A stretch of DNA of 64,000 nt from Halanaeroarchaeum sulfurireducens (GCF_001011115.1 NZ_CP008874.1:558001-622000); one strand, 5' to 3'; positions 1 through 9,290 are shown, counted from the first letter of the stretch. Numbers and translations are program-made. The notes: generated by a model from the sequence alone, not told the origin.

Positions 1-1
1 C

Positions 2-115
2 AAGACGCCGGCCCGCAAACCCTACGGGTCGGAACGCAACTCGAAGTACCAGGACCAGACGGGGCCGGAAGCGTCCCGTATTCAGGGTGACGAGGAGTTT
101 ACCCAGGACCAATGA
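2..115 (+). CDS. 3' end of an unidentified gene (partial)
   Basis: Only the last 37 codons are in the window. The frame is open from base 2 to a TGA at 113-115 and reads as a charged, hydrophilic tail (Lys/Arg-rich, then Asp/Glu/Gln-rich, ending EEFTQDQ). Its stop overlaps the ThiR start codon as ATGA, so the two genes are probably co-transcribed and translationally coupled. I do not recognise the family from the tail alone. Confidence 0.6.
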   Translation, partial: KTPARKPYGSERNSKYQDQTGPEASRIQGDEEFTQDQ

Positions 116-1014
116 GATTCATCGAAGAGGTCGTCGTCGACGAATTCCTGCCGACGTTTCGCTCGATGCTGGCCGCGGACCTCCGGGAACGGGGGCTCAC
201 CCAGCATCAGGTCGCCGAGGCGCTGGGCATCAGTCAGAGCGCGGTCTCGAAGTACGCCCACGGCGACATCGAACGCCGCGAGACGTTCGTCGAGGACGAG
301 CGGGTTCAGGAGACCGTCGAACGGCTGGGAGCGGGGCTCGCGACCGAGTCGATGTCGACCGTGCAGGCGCTCATCGAGGTCGAGATCCTCATCCGCCGGC
401 TATCACGACCGGGTGATCACATCGCCGCCCTTCACGAGGAACTCGTCCCCGCTTTGCGCGAATACGACTACGACTTTCGGGTGGAGGCCCACGACAGCGA
501 TGTCTTGACCCGGGAGCGCGTGCGCTCGTCGGTCCGCCGTGGCATCCGCGTCCTCGAACACGCCAGTGGCTTCGCGACGATGATTCCCGACGTCGGCTCG
601 AACCTGGTCGAGTGTTTGCCCGACGCCGAATCCGTCGAGGACGTTGCCGGCGTTCCAGGGCGAATCTTCGACGTGAAGGGTCGGACGGAGGTCCCGGCGG
701 AGCCCGAATTTGGCGTCAGCGAACACGTGGCGACGGTCCTTCTGGCGGCACGGGAGGGGGGAAGCGATGCGCGGGCGGCACTCAACGTCGCCTACGACGA
801 CGCCCTGATCGATCGACTCGAGTCGATGGGACACGACACGGCGTCCTTCGACGTCGAGGGACGATCGACCGCCGTTGCCGTCGAACGCGCCGTCGCGTCG
901 AATCCCGACGCGACCGCCGTCTACCAGACGGGCGGGTTCGGCGTCGAACCGATCGTGTACCTCCTGGGGGAATCCGCAAGCGACGTGGCGGGGCTCGCCA
1001 GAGACCTCCGCTGA
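112..1014 (+). CDS. thiR: ThiR-type thiamine regulator (HTH + ThiN domain)
   Basis: This 300-residue protein has an N-terminal XRE-like helix-turn-helix (about residues 22-52; motif [20 protein letters not shown]) and a C-terminal ThiN-like domain (about 125-298). In archaea ThiN alone is a thiamine-phosphate synthase. The HTH-ThiN fusion is known as ThiR, which senses thiamine phosphates and represses thiamine biosynthesis and uptake genes. The late region [17 protein letters not shown] matches the ThiN end. The start overlaps the upstream stop (ATGA), and the stop lies one base from the convergent phosphopantoate ligase stop. A residual synthase role cannot be excluded from sequence. Confidence 0.85.
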   Translation: MRFIEEVVVDEFLPTFRSMLAADLRERGLTQHQVAEALGISQSAVSKYAHGDIERRETFVEDERVQETVERLGAGLATESMSTVQALIEVEILIRRLSRPGDHIAALHEELVPALREYDYDFRVEAHDSDVLTRERVRSSVRRGIRVLEHASGFATMIPDVGSNLVECLPDAESVEDVAGVPGRIFDVKGRTEVPAEPEFGVSEHVATVLLAAREGGSDARAALNVAYDDALIDRLESMGHDTASFDVEGRSTAVAVERAVASNPDATAVYQTGGFGVEPIVYLLGESASDVAGLARDLR

Positions 1015-1015
1015 C

Positions 1016-1768
1016 TCACTGTTCCTGGCCGGCGCCCGTGCGGATCCGTTCTTCGGCCTCGTGTAACGCGCGTTCGGCGTCGAAGTCCGCGACGATCGCC
1101 TCGAGTTCGTCCCGCTCGGCGGATTCGAGCGATCGGGCGTGGGCCGTGATGTTCGGGATCGCCCGGATGATGTTGTCGATGACGGGGATCGCCGCCGTGC
1201 GCGGGGATCGGGACAGGGGGTTCAGGTCGATGACGATCTCCACTTTGCCCATCTCGGCCAGCGCCTCCGCCCGGTCGCCGTCCTCGAGGGGCACGAGAAC
1301 GACGTCGGCGTCGTAGATGCCGTCGGCGTCGACCCTGGCACGCTCGTGATCGATCCCTGGGATCCGTTCGTCGGCATCGAGGCCCTTCACGTCGGGCGCG
1401 CCGTGGGCTTGCAGGTGGTCGGCGATGGCCTCCATTCGCTCCGGCGTTCGGTTGAACAGGTTGACCTCGAGGTCCGCACCAACCGTCTCGGCGAGTTCGA
1501 CCAGTTCCTCGGGCACGAGGGCGGCCGCGTTGCCGTTTACCGAGAGGACGGGGTGCTCGGCAAGCAGCAACTGGGCGGCGGCCGCCCGCTCGGCGTCGTC
1601 GGCGCTCGGGATCGTCTCCTCGCCCAGCAGGTAATCGAACGCTTCGCCCCGCCCCTCGGCGATGAGCCCCTGTCTGCTCGTAATGCCGGCGTCCACGCCC
1701 GCCTCGATCCGGTGGCGAGTCACCAGCGAGTCGTGGCGAGGGTGGTCGGAGGGAATGTCCTCGGTCAT
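1016..1768 (-). CDS. 4-phosphopantoate--beta-alanine ligase
   Basis: A 250-residue match to the archaeal phosphopantothenate synthetase family (former DUF137). It joins 4-phosphopantoate to beta-alanine with ATP, the second step of the archaeal route to CoA that replaces bacterial PanC/PanK. Recognisable blocks are an N-terminal helical part (ITSRQGLIAEGRGEAFDYLL), a Rossmann-like core (VLSVNGNAAALVP) and the late IDLNPLSRSPRTA and IPVIDNIIRAIPNI segments. The ATG at 1768 gives the usual length; a longer reading upstream is only a shadow of the MATE gene. It follows the MATE gene by 29 bases on the same strand and belongs functionally with pantoate kinase at 3285-4124. Confidence 0.93.
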   Translation of the reverse strand: MTEDIPSDHPRHDSLVTRHRIEAGVDAGITSRQGLIAEGRGEAFDYLLGEETIPSADDAERAAAAQLLLAEHPVLSVNGNAAALVPEELVELAETVGADLEVNLFNRTPERMEAIADHLQAHGAPDVKGLDADERIPGIDHERARVDADGIYDADVVLVPLEDGDRAEALAEMGKVEIVIDLNPLSRSPRTAAIPVIDNIIRAIPNITAHARSLESAERDELEAIVADFDAERALHEAEERIRTGAGQEQ

Positions 1769-1797
1769 GGTCGCACTCGCCGGTCCAGGCGCAAAAA

Positions 1798-3210
1798 TCA
1801 CGCGTTCGACGCCGCTTCGTCCCCACGACCGCCGTCGAGCAGCCCCTCGGTCCAGCGATCCCTGCTGAACCAGAACACCGCGACGAGGAAGGCCGCGAGG
1901 CCGCCGAAGGCGAACCCGGCCCAGACGCCGATCACGCCAACCCCGAGACCCAGCGTGGCAACCCAGCCGGTCCAGGGCACCACGACCGTCGTGGAGAAGG
2001 CGAGCGCCAGCGCGACGGGGACGCGGAAGACCCACCGGGAGAAAAGCGAGAGCGCCATGGCCACGCCGGTCTGTCCGGCGCCGCGGAAGGCCCCCTGGAC
2101 GACCATCGTCCCGCCGAAGAGTGCCCAGACGGGTGCGATGACGTAAACGAATGTCTTCCCCTCGGCCACGATGGCCGGATCGTCGATGAAGATGCGGTAC
2201 AAGGGTTCGGGAAACGCCATCGCGACGGCGGTCGCGGCTGCGAGAAACGCCATCGTGGCAGCCGTTGCAAGCCAGGTAACTCGTCTGGCACGGTCCGGCA
2301 ACTCGGCACCGAGGTTCTGGCCGACGCCGGTGGCCGTGGCCTGTCCCACCGCGCCCGCAACGGACCAGGTCACGGACATCATTCGCATCCCGATGCCATA
2401 GGCCGCGATGGCGGCGGTCCCGAATGGCGTGACGAAGGCGGCCAGGACGACCGACGCCAGACTCCGTGCCCATCCGTCCAGCGTCGCCGGATAGCCGACG
2501 CCGACGAGTCGCTTCAGCTCCTCTCGTCGCGGTCGCAGGTCAGTGCGGTGTAATCTGACACCGTACCCGCCACGGACGAGGACGGCGACGCCGACGGCGG
2601 TCGCGAACGCCCGTGAGGCGAACGTCGCCCACGCTGCACCCCTGGTACCCATTGCCGGGAACGGTCCCCAGCCGAGGATCATGAAGGGGTCGATGACGAC
2701 GTTGAGGCCGGCGGAAATGAGCATCAGCCACATCGCCGTTCGGGTGTCGCCCGCGCCCTGGAGGGCCGCACGGAACGCAAAGAAGAGGAAGGTGAGCGGG
2801 AGCGTGAGGAAGATGATCTCGATGTACGCGAGCGCGTCGGTGAAGACGACCCCCTCCGCACCCATCGTCGTGAGGATGTCGTGGCGGAGGAGCCAGCCGC
2901 CGGCCGCGAGCGCCGCCGCGACGGTCACCGCGAGGACCACGGTCTGTCCGACGACCCGATCGGCGGCGCGGCGTTCCCCGGCGCCGACGTGCTGAGAGAC
3001 CAGCGCGATGGTCGCCGCCGTGATGCCCATGGCCGTCGAGATGAACATCCATGACAGCGGGAACATGAGCGAGACGGCGGCGACGGCCTCGCCGCTCACC
3101 CGCCCGACCCAGAACATGTCCGCCAGGTTGTAGGCGGTCTGCAGGAGATTGCCGAGGACGAGCGGCCAGGAAAGCGCCGCCAGCTTCGGGCCGATCGCCC
3201 CCGTGGTCAT
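1798..3210 (-). CDS. MATE-family multidrug/metabolite efflux transporter
   Basis: A 470-residue integral membrane protein with about 12 hydrophobic segments in two halves, typical of MATE antiporters that export organic compounds in exchange for Na+ or H+. The opening (WPLVLGNLLQTAYNLADMFW) is the family's helix-1 signature. I chose the ATG at 3210 over an in-frame ATG at 3240 because the conserved start of the family (TTGAIGPKLAALSWP) begins there. It lies between pantoate kinase (74 bases upstream) and phosphopantoate ligase (29 bases downstream) on one strand, probably in one transcript. The substrate is unknown. Confidence 0.9.
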   Translation of the reverse strand: MTTGAIGPKLAALSWPLVLGNLLQTAYNLADMFWVGRVSGEAVAAVSLMFPLSWMFISTAMGITAATIALVSQHVGAGERRAADRVVGQTVVLAVTVAAALAAGGWLLRHDILTTMGAEGVVFTDALAYIEIIFLTLPLTFLFFAFRAALQGAGDTRTAMWLMLISAGLNVVIDPFMILGWGPFPAMGTRGAAWATFASRAFATAVGVAVLVRGGYGVRLHRTDLRPRREELKRLVGVGYPATLDGWARSLASVVLAAFVTPFGTAAIAAYGIGMRMMSVTWSVAGAVGQATATGVGQNLGAELPDRARRVTWLATAATMAFLAAATAVAMAFPEPLYRIFIDDPAIVAEGKTFVYVIAPVWALFGGTMVVQGAFRGAGQTGVAMALSLFSRWVFRVPVALALAFSTTVVVPWTGWVATLGLGVGVIGVWAGFAFGGLAAFLVAVFWFSRDRWTEGLLDGGRGDEAASNA

Positions 3211-3284
3211 ATCGAAGCCTTTTCGCTGCGGGTCTGGCACTACTCTTTGGGTGGGGGCGGGGAAACGAAAAACGCTTCCACCGA

Positions 3285-4124
3285 TTAGTCAGCGAGCACG
3301 CTCGCTCCGCCGGGATGGATCTCCGTCCGCTCCGCGTCGTATCCGGCGTCGCTGAGACCCTTCCCCGGCGCGAAGACCGTGCGGCCGATCATCGCCACCG
3401 AGGCCGCTCCGCCCGAGGCCTCGACCGCTTCGACGATCGATCGCAGGTCGTCACTGAGCAATCCGACCTCCTCCGCGAACGACCGGGAGGCGGCCATAAA
3501 GCGATCGAGCGTGGGTCTCTGGCGAAGCGCTTCGAGCGCTTCGGTCCCCGCGCTGGTGATCCGATCCGGCCGGTCGGCCAGGATGTCCGGCGTCGAGAGA
3601 TCGCCCAGGTGCAGATATTCGACGTCCGCGACGGCGGGGATGCCGTCCAGCGTTCCCCCCGGTGGCGCGCCCGGTTCCAGGCGGATGGGAACCCCGCCCC
3701 TCGCCTGCGCGACGACGTCCCCGAGGCCGGTGCCCGCCTCGACTTCCGCGACGTGTGCGAGCCGGACCAGATCGTTCTCCGACCGACCGCATTCCAATGC
3801 CGCGTTCGCGGCGAGGGCGGTTCCCAGGGTCGCGGCCCCCGAGATGCCGAATCCGGCGCCGAGGGGGAGGTCCGTTTGCACGTCGACGAATGCCGTTCGG
3901 TCCATCGCGTCGAGAACGAGGTCGACCGCATCGATGGCGGTGCGTTCCCCTCCGAGTCGGACGACCGTCTCCTCGCTCGGCGTCAGACGGACTGTGACGC
4001 CGTCTGCCAGTGTAAGCCCCGCCCCTCTGGACCCGGTCGTCGCCGGGTCGTCGGTCCGGTGGATGCTGAACAGCCCCGTGACGTGGCCCGGGACGAACGC
4101 ACGCGCTACGCGATCGTAGTCCAT
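3285..4124 (-). CDS. Pantoate kinase (GHMP family)
   Basis: A 279-residue GHMP-superfamily kinase of the archaeal pantoate kinase type, which phosphorylates pantoate in the CoA pathway. The N-terminus AFVPGHVTGLFSIH and the glycine-rich ATP loop PLGAGFGISGAATLGTALAA (about residues 94-113) are diagnostic. The C-terminal GGAASVAMIGRTVFA is the third GHMP motif. I took the ATG at 4124, seven bases after the aspS stop, over an ATG at 4157 inside aspS, because the family's conserved start is there. Its product feeds the ligase encoded at 1016-1768. Confidence 0.93.
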   Translation of the reverse strand: MDYDRVARAFVPGHVTGLFSIHRTDDPATTGSRGAGLTLADGVTVRLTPSEETVVRLGGERTAIDAVDLVLDAMDRTAFVDVQTDLPLGAGFGISGAATLGTALAANAALECGRSENDLVRLAHVAEVEAGTGLGDVVAQARGGVPIRLEPGAPPGGTLDGIPAVADVEYLHLGDLSTPDILADRPDRITSAGTEALEALRQRPTLDRFMAASRSFAEEVGLLSDDLRSIVEAVEASGGAASVAMIGRTVFAPGKGLSDAGYDAERTEIHPGGASVLAD

Positions 4125-4131
4125 CGCCGCC

Positions 4132-5436
4132 TCAGGGGGACAGACGCTGCCGGTCACGCGGGAAGATCACGGCCTCGCGGATGTTGTCGAGGTCGAGCAT
4201 CGTCATGATGAGCCGCTCCGCGCCCAGGCCCCAGCCCGCGTGCGGGGGCATTCCGTACCGGAACATCTTGGTGTAGTACTCGAAGGCCTCGGGGTCGAGA
4301 CCCTGCTGTTCGAAGCCGGCGATGAGTTTCTCGTAGCGGTGTTCACGCTGGCCGCCCGAGACGAGTTCGAGTCGCGGGTGCATCAGGTCGAAGCCGGTCG
4401 AGACGGCGGGGTCGTCGTCGGTATCCTTGATGTAGAACGGCTTGACCTCGGAGGGCCAGTTCGTGATGAAGTAGTGCTCGCCGAGTTCCTCGCCGAGGGC
4501 CTTCTCGGCCTCGGTGGGGAGGTCGTCGCCCCAGACGAGCTGTTCGTCGAGGGCGCCGGTGGCGTTTACCATCTCGATGATCTCCTCGTAGGGGATGCGC
4601 TCGAACTCCCCGTCCGGGACGGTGAAGTCGTCGGCCCGATCGAGGGCCTCGAGTTCGGGCTGGGCGTTCTCCCAGACGCCTTCATAGGCCGCCGTGACGA
4701 CCGCTTCGAGGACGTCCATGGCACCGTCCGCGTCGATGAACGCGCTCTCGAAGTCGATGGAGGTCGCCTCGTTGAGGTGGCGGGGCGTGTTGTGCTCCTC
4801 GGCCCGGAAGATGGGGCCGATCTCGAAGACGCGCTCGAGGCCGGAGCCCACCATCAGCTGCTTGAACAGCTGTGGCGACTGATTCATGAACGCCTCCTGG
4901 CCGAAGTACGTGATCGGGAAGAGTTCGGTCCCGCCCTCGGTGCCCGTCGCGACGATCTTCGGGGTGTTGATCTCCGTACTGCCGTGGTCGCGGAACGCCT
5001 CGCGGACGGCCTGGAGAACCGCCGCGCGAATCTCGAAGATGGCCTTGGGCTCGTCTTTGCGGAGGTCGAGCGTGCGGTTGTCGAGTCGCGTGGAGAGTTC
5101 GGCGTCGACCTTGCCCGACGGGTCGAGGGGCAACTCGGGGTCCGCCTCCGCGACGACCTCGAGGGTGTCGGGGGTGACCTCGACGCCGGTCGGGGCGCGC
5201 GGTTCCTCCTCGACCGATCCGCTCACTCGGATGACGCTCTCACGGTGGACCGAGAGGCCGGTCTCGACGAGCTCGTCGTCGAGTTCGTCCTTCTCGAATT
5301 TCACCTGAATCTTTCCCGCCTTGTCCCGGAGAATGAGGAACGCGATGCCGCCCAGGTCGCGGACTTCGTGGACCCACCCGGCGACGGTGACGTCGTCGCC
5401 AGCTTCGGCCAAAGCCGTAAAGGTTCGATCCTGCAT
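4132..5436 (-). CDS. aspS: Aspartyl-tRNA synthetase, archaeal type
   Basis: A 434-residue class II synthetase with an N-terminal OB-fold anticodon-binding domain (about 1-105) and a catalytic core containing motif 2 ([19 protein letters not shown]) and motif 3 ([11 protein letters not shown]). The ATG at 5436 is preferred over one 39 bases upstream because [13 protein letters not shown] is the usual family start. In the GWVHEVRD segment the residue before E is His. Published work on archaeal AspRS links His at this place to non-discriminating enzymes that also charge tRNA-Asn, and Trp to strict ones. That implies a GatCAB amidotransferase elsewhere in the genome (inference). It leads the aspS-pantoate kinase pair. 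Confidence 0.96.
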   Translation of the reverse strand: MQDRTFTALAEAGDDVTVAGWVHEVRDLGGIAFLILRDKAGKIQVKFEKDELDDELVETGLSVHRESVIRVSGSVEEEPRAPTGVEVTPDTLEVVAEADPELPLDPSGKVDAELSTRLDNRTLDLRKDEPKAIFEIRAAVLQAVREAFRDHGSTEINTPKIVATGTEGGTELFPITYFGQEAFMNQSPQLFKQLMVGSGLERVFEIGPIFRAEEHNTPRHLNEATSIDFESAFIDADGAMDVLEAVVTAAYEGVWENAQPELEALDRADDFTVPDGEFERIPYEEIIEMVNATGALDEQLVWGDDLPTEAEKALGEELGEHYFITNWPSEVKPFYIKDTDDDPAVSTGFDLMHPRLELVSGGQREHRYEKLIAGFEQQGLDPEAFEYYTKMFRYGMPPHAGWGLGAERLIMTMLDLDNIREAVIFPRDRQRLSP

Positions 5437-5520
5437 GCTTCCCGGTATCGGGGGCGCGGCCTTAAACGCCGCCATTTCGGGGTCGCTTGCCGAACGAAAC
5501 GAACATCGAGAGTCCGCGGG

Positions 5521-6231
5521 TCACTCCGCCGCGTGTGCGTCCTTCGCGCCCCGCACGGTCTCCTCGACTGCCTCGATGCCCTCGTCGTGGAGGAGGTCAC
5601 CGACGACCACGACGTCGGCGTGGCCGGCCATCGTGTACGCCGAGTCGTAGTCGTGGATCCCGCCACCGTACAACAGCGTGGCGTCGTCGACGCCGTCGGC
5701 GGCGGCCTGTACCATCTCCGTGTCGCCGAGCATTCCGGAGTACTCGACGTAGACGATCTCCTGGCCGAACAGGCGATCCGCGACCGCCGCGTACCCGGTC
5801 ACCTCTCCGGGCGTCAGATCGCAGTCGGCTTCGGTGTAGGCGGCGACCGAGGCATCGGGGTTGAGGACGATATACGCCTCCGTCCAGGTCCGGTCCCAGT
5901 CCACGTCGTCGATGCGGGCCCACTCCTTGTGCGCCCCCGTGACCCAGAAGGGATCGCCGGCATTGAACACCGAGGGGATGAGATAGCCGTCCAGTCCCTC
6001 CTCCTCGATGACGACGGCCGGATTGCTCGGTTCTTGATACAGCGGGATGTCGTAGGCGTTGCACGCATCGACGACGGCCTGCATCTTCTCCTCGGTCATC
6101 CCGGTCGTTCCGCCGATCTCGATGGCGTCCGTCCCGCTGGTGCAGACGTCCTCGAAGGTGACCCCATTCGGGAGGTCCTTGTCCGGATCGACCTTGAGGA
6201 CGTGGTCCCAGTCGTCCCAGGGCCCACTCAT
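5521..6231 (-). CDS. Geranylgeranylglyceryl phosphate synthase (GGGP synthase/PcrB family)
   Basis: A 236-residue TIM-barrel enzyme that forms the first ether bond of archaeal membrane lipids, joining geranylgeranyl-PP to sn-glycerol-1-phosphate. Diagnostic motifs are [11 protein letters not shown] near residue 40, [10 protein letters not shown], and the phosphate-binding end [20 protein letters not shown] followed by [11 protein letters not shown]. The ATG at 6231 is chosen over a TTG six bases upstream. It is a single minus-strand gene after TFB. The stop is 84 bases from the aspS start. Confidence 0.93.
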   Translation of the reverse strand: MSGPWDDWDHVLKVDPDKDLPNGVTFEDVCTSGTDAIEIGGTTGMTEEKMQAVVDACNAYDIPLYQEPSNPAVVIEEEGLDGYLIPSVFNAGDPFWVTGAHKEWARIDDVDWDRTWTEAYIVLNPDASVAAYTEADCDLTPGEVTGYAAVADRLFGQEIVYVEYSGMLGDTEMVQAAADGVDDATLLYGGGIHDYDSAYTMAGHADVVVVGDLLHDEGIEAVEETVRGAKDAHAAE

Positions 6232-6331
6232 ACCCAATTACTTCGGTCTATTGCGCTAAAACCCTTCGAATGCCCGTCCGTCGCGAGAATCGTTCCGGTC
6301 GGTGGTGCGAACGCCGATCGCGCCCCAACTG

Positions 6332-7288
6332 TTACCCGTGGATACCCATCGCCTCGATCTGCTCTTGATACCGGTTCCGAATCGTCACCTCGGTCACCTG
6401 GGCGACATCGGCGACCTCGCGCTGGGTCTTCTTCTCGTTGCACAGAAGCGATGCGGCGTAGATGGCGGCGGCCGCGTACCCAGTTGGAGACTTCCCGGAG
6501 AGCAACCCCTTCTCGGCCGTCGTCTCGATGATTTCGTTGGCTTTCGACTGGACCTCTTCGGAGAGTTTGAGTTCGGAGCAAAAACGGGGGACGTACTTCT
6601 TCGGATCGACCGGTTTCATCTCGAGGCCGAGTTCCTGTGAGATATATCGATAGGTCCGCCCGATCTCCTTGCGTTCGACACGGGAGACCTCGGAGATCTC
6701 CTCGAGACTTCGCGGAATGCCCTCCTTTCGACAGGCCGCGTAGAGGGCGGAGGTCGCGACCCCCTCGATGGACCGTCCCCGGATGAGATCCTCTTTGAGA
6801 GCGCGACGGTAGATGACCGAGGCGACCTCCCGCACGGAGCGCGGGACGCCGAGCGCACTCGCCATTCGATCGATTTCTGAGAGCGCGAACTGGAGGTTGC
6901 GCTCGCCGGCGTCTTTCGTTCGGATCCGTTCCTGCCATTTTCTGAGCCGATGCATCTGCGAGCGCTTCTTCGACGAGATAGAGCGACCGTAGGCGTCCTT
7001 GTCCTTCCAGTCGATGGTGGTCGTCAGCCCCTTGTCGTGCATCGTCTGGGTCGTCGGGGCACCCACACGTGACTTCTGCTGGCGTTCCTGGTGGTTGAAC
7101 GCCCGCCACTCCGGCCCTGGGTCGATCTTCTCCTCCTCGACCACGAGGCCGCAGTCGTCACAGACGAGTTCCGCCCGGTCCGAACTCTTGACCAGGTTGT
7201 CAGACCCGCACTCCGGACACTCCCGCACCCCCTCGTCGGTCTCTTCTTCAGCAGTGTTTCGCTCCCGCTGGCGAGTGGACCGTGTCAT
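6332..7288 (-). CDS. tfb: Transcription initiation factor IIB (TFB), copy 1
   Basis: A 318-residue TFB with an N-terminal zinc ribbon (CPECGSDN ... [10 protein letters not shown], residues 24-50), a B-finger/reader region ([20 protein letters not shown]) and two cyclin-like repeats. It ends in the HTH that contacts the BRE ([20 protein letters not shown]). TFB bridges TBP, promoter and RNA polymerase. Haloarchaea usually have several TFBs with different promoter preferences; a second is at 45245-46192. The AT-rich start region (7289-7325) holds the promoter. It is monocistronic as far as can be seen. Confidence 0.95.
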   Translation of the reverse strand: MTRSTRQRERNTAEEETDEGVRECPECGSDNLVKSSDRAELVCDDCGLVVEEEKIDPGPEWRAFNHQERQQKSRVGAPTTQTMHDKGLTTTIDWKDKDAYGRSISSKKRSQMHRLRKWQERIRTKDAGERNLQFALSEIDRMASALGVPRSVREVASVIYRRALKEDLIRGRSIEGVATSALYAACRKEGIPRSLEEISEVSRVERKEIGRTYRYISQELGLEMKPVDPKKYVPRFCSELKLSEEVQSKANEIIETTAEKGLLSGKSPTGYAAAAIYAASLLCNEKKTQREVADVAQVTEVTIRNRYQEQIEAMGIHG

Positions 7289-7463
7289 CGCACTTTTATA
7301 TTAGTGTTTTGTGCACACATAAGTCCGTTGGGCGAATCGGGACGTTTCGTGGAGGTCACAATGCTATATATGGCAGTATTGGCGCTTCTTCGTGTCGATT
7401 TCTGGGGGTATATAAGCAACCAGAACATCAACGTATATCCCGCCCCGGAGTGACGTTTCGTCA
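7289..7463. promoter_or_regulatory. Divergent promoter region, tfb / rnhA
   Basis: A 175-base AT-rich spacer between two divergent genes. For rnhA there is a strong TATATAA at 7409-7415 and a second TATAT at 7434-7438. The latter is about 27 bases before the rnhA ATG and would give a leaderless transcript. On the minus strand a CTTATG-type box near 7321 would serve tfb. Two TATA elements suggest two rnhA start sites. This is position-based inference, with no transcript data. Confidence 0.5.
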
Positions 7464-8060
7464 ATGCCGGTCATCGAATGTGACGTCGAGGACGCACGAG
7501 CACGGCTGCGGGATGCCGGCGCAGCGTTCCAGGATGGGAAGGCCGAACACGAGCGGTGGCACGCGGACCTTGGGGAGGCACACGCCGTGGCGTACGAGGG
7601 GAAGGTCGTGGTGCAGGGGAGCCGTCCGGCCGACATCACCTCGGTCCTCGCGTCGGAGCAGTCCGGACGCGTTCACGCCTACTTCGATGGGGCATGCCGC
7701 GGGAATCCGGGTCCGTCGGCGATCGGATGGGTGCTCGTCGACGGCGACGGTATCGTCGACGAGGGGGGCGAGCGCATCGGCCGGGCCACGAACAACCAGG
7801 CCGAGTACGAGGCGCTCATCCGCGTCCTGGAGGTGGCGGATCGGTACGGCTACGACGAGGTCGAGGTCCGGGGTGACTCTCAGCTCATCGTCAAACAGGT
7901 CAAAGGTGCCTGGAATACGAACGACCCGGAGCTCCGAGAGTTGCGGGTCCGCGTCCACGAACTGCTCGAGCGCTTCGACGACTGGTCGATCGCCCACGTA
8001 CCGCGGGAGGTAAACGACCGCGCCGACGATCGGGCAAACGAGGCACTCGACGATGGCTGA
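7464..8060 (+). CDS. rnhA: Ribonuclease HI
   Basis: A 198-residue protein whose C-terminal RNase H fold (about 68-198) carries the acidic active site: Asp in AYFDGACRGNPGP, Glu in NNQAEYEAL, Asp in VRGDSQLIVKQVKG and the last Asp in NDRADDRANE. It cleaves RNA in RNA-DNA hybrids. The first 65 residues are a haloarchaeal N-terminal extension with an HEDRWH-like element (EHERWHADLGEAHAVAYEGK) of unknown role. The reading frame overlaps the next gene by eight bases, so the two are co-translated. Confidence 0.94.
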   Translation: MPVIECDVEDARARLRDAGAAFQDGKAEHERWHADLGEAHAVAYEGKVVVQGSRPADITSVLASEQSGRVHAYFDGACRGNPGPSAIGWVLVDGDGIVDEGGERIGRATNNQAEYEALIRVLEVADRYGYDEVEVRGDSQLIVKQVKGAWNTNDPELRELRVRVHELLERFDDWSIAHVPREVNDRADDRANEALDDG

Positions 8061-8646
8061 CGATCCGGACACCGACGCCCCCGAGAAACTTCCGGCCTCG
8101 ACTGTAGACGAGGCGGTGCGACTGACCAGACTCGCACGCAACGCGGTCGATGAGAACGAGGCCGCGGCCCACCGCGAACGCCGGGCGGCCCGACTCGAGG
8201 AGTATGGGTTCACCGCGCGCGTTCGCGAGGAGGAAAACGGCGAGACGCTGGTCTGTCACCCCGCGGAGTGGCTGGAGGACGGCGTGGTGGATTTTACCGC
8301 CGTCGAGAACACGGACCGGGCGACGGAGGTCCCGCTCTCGGGGCGCGGCGAACAGGGGACCTGGGAAGACGCCGAGGCCGAAAACCGCACGATCGTCGAG
8401 GCGGTTCGCGAGCAGGACGGCGCGATCCACGCGAAAAACGCGCGGGCCTTCGCAGACTTCATGGGGAACCACTACGCCGCGCCCATCGCCGACGCGAGGG
8501 CGACACACATCCAGGAGTTTCTCCGGGAGTACTACCCACGGAACGCGTGGCCGACGGACGAACAGTGGGCCGTGGTCGTGGAGTCGTTACGGCGGACGTT
8601 CGAAAAAACCGAACCGCGGCAGTCCGTCGATTCCGAAACGGGGTAG
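8053..8646 (+). CDS. rnhA-operon protein (haloarchaeal conserved unknown)
   Basis: A 197-residue soluble acidic protein with no membrane segment. From memory it matches the family annotated as 'rnhA operon protein' (DUF7108) in haloarchaea, always next to RNase HI. The ATG at 8053 lies inside the end of rnhA. The middle (LVCHPAEWLEDGVVDF) and the late helical part (ARAFADFMGNHYAAPI) look conserved, but I see no catalytic motif. A role in nucleic acid metabolism is inferred only from context. Its 3' end, including the TAG stop, is part of a degenerate 24-base tandem repeat. Confidence 0.8.
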   Translation: MADDPDTDAPEKLPASTVDEAVRLTRLARNAVDENEAAAHRERRAARLEEYGFTARVREEENGETLVCHPAEWLEDGVVDFTAVENTDRATEVPLSGRGEQGTWEDAEAENRTIVEAVREQDGAIHAKNARAFADFMGNHYAAPIADARATHIQEFLREYYPRNAWPTDEQWAVVVESLRRTFEKTEPRQSVDSETG

Positions 8647-8731
8647 TCGATCGACTCCGAACCGCGGTACTCACTCGATCGACTCGTCGAACGCCGATCA
8701 GGCGGTGCTCTCGTTCGTCGAACGCCGATCA
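8609..8731. repeat. Degenerate tandem repeats spanning both convergent 3' ends
   Basis: Two sets abut. Set 1: units beginning CCGAA at 8609, 8633 and 8657 (24, 24 and 28 bases), which include the last codons and TAG stop of the rnhA-operon protein. Set 2: a 31-base unit starting TCAGGCGGTGCTCTCGT at 8698 and again at 8729, where the second copy is the real end of the PadR gene with its stop. A further half copy (TCGTCGAACGCCGA) ends at 8697. The unit copies the stop codon and last codons of each gene. Confidence 0.85.
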
Positions 8732-9085
8732 GGCGGTGCTCTCGTCGACGATGTCGCGGACACGCTCCGCGCGTTCGCCGTCCGTGACGAACTTCGAGAG
8801 CGTCCACTCGATGTCGTCGACGACCGCTGCATAGCCGTCGTCGGTGAGCGCGTATTCGTTCGTCCGCTTGTCGAGTTCGCTCTTCTCTACCAGACCCTTG
8901 GTTACGAGGTCGTCGAGGTTCGGGTAGAGACGCCCGTGGTTGACTTCGTCCTCATAGTAATCCTCGAGCTCTCGTTTGATTGCGAGGCCGTATCGCGCTT
9001 GCTCCGCGAGAACGGTCAGGATGTTCTTCTGGAACGCTGTCAGGTCGCGGGCGGTACTTCGCACCGCCGTTTGTGCCTCTGACAT
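8729..9085 (-). CDS. PadR-family transcriptional regulator
   Basis: A 118-residue winged-helix protein of the PadR type. The recognition part reads YGLAIKRELEDYY ... GRLYPNLDDLVTKGLVEK, followed by the wing (RTNEYALTDDGYAAV) and a short C-terminal helix for dimerisation. The ATG at 9085 is preferred over a TTG 12 bases upstream. A TATA-like TTTAA near 9107-9112 on the opposite strand would give a leaderless message. A perfect 5-base inverted repeat covers the start codon, which suggests autoregulation. The ligand and targets are unknown; ppa is divergent 205 bases away. Confidence 0.9.
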   Translation of the reverse strand: MSEAQTAVRSTARDLTAFQKNILTVLAEQARYGLAIKRELEDYYEDEVNHGRLYPNLDDLVTKGLVEKSELDKRTNEYALTDDGYAAVVDDIEWTLSKFVTDGERAERVRDIVDESTA

Positions 9086-9115
9086 GGATATTGTCAAGTG
9101 GCTAGGCTATTTAAG
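9080..9115 (-). promoter_or_regulatory. PadR promoter with start-site palindrome
   Basis: TGACA (9080-9084) and TGTCA (9092-9096) form an inverted repeat with a seven-base spacer, centred on the predicted leaderless start at 9085. The AT-rich box reading TTAAATAG on the minus strand lies about 25 bases upstream. A dimeric PadR could bind here and block initiation. This is inference from position and symmetry. Confidence 0.5.
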
Positions 9116-9290
9116 TTCTTCTTATTCCATTCACAGGTTCGGATGCCGCCGTCCGAGAGCACTGCCGATGCCATTTCGGGACGAACGGCGCAAACCCGCT
9201 GGAAACCGTCTCGTGGCGTCGAAGCGAAGAATACCTCCCCCGGACGGATGCGAAACGTTAAACTCCGTACCGGGCGACCGATCAGTCGTC

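Noticed and set aside
4240-6531. 763-codon plus-strand open frame
   Set aside because: It is antisense to aspS and GGGP synthase, both of which have clear family motifs on the minus strand.
7360-7453. A 30-codon ORF in the tfb-rnhA spacer
   Set aside because: It lies across the rnhA promoter elements and has no plausible start signal or resemblance to a protein family.
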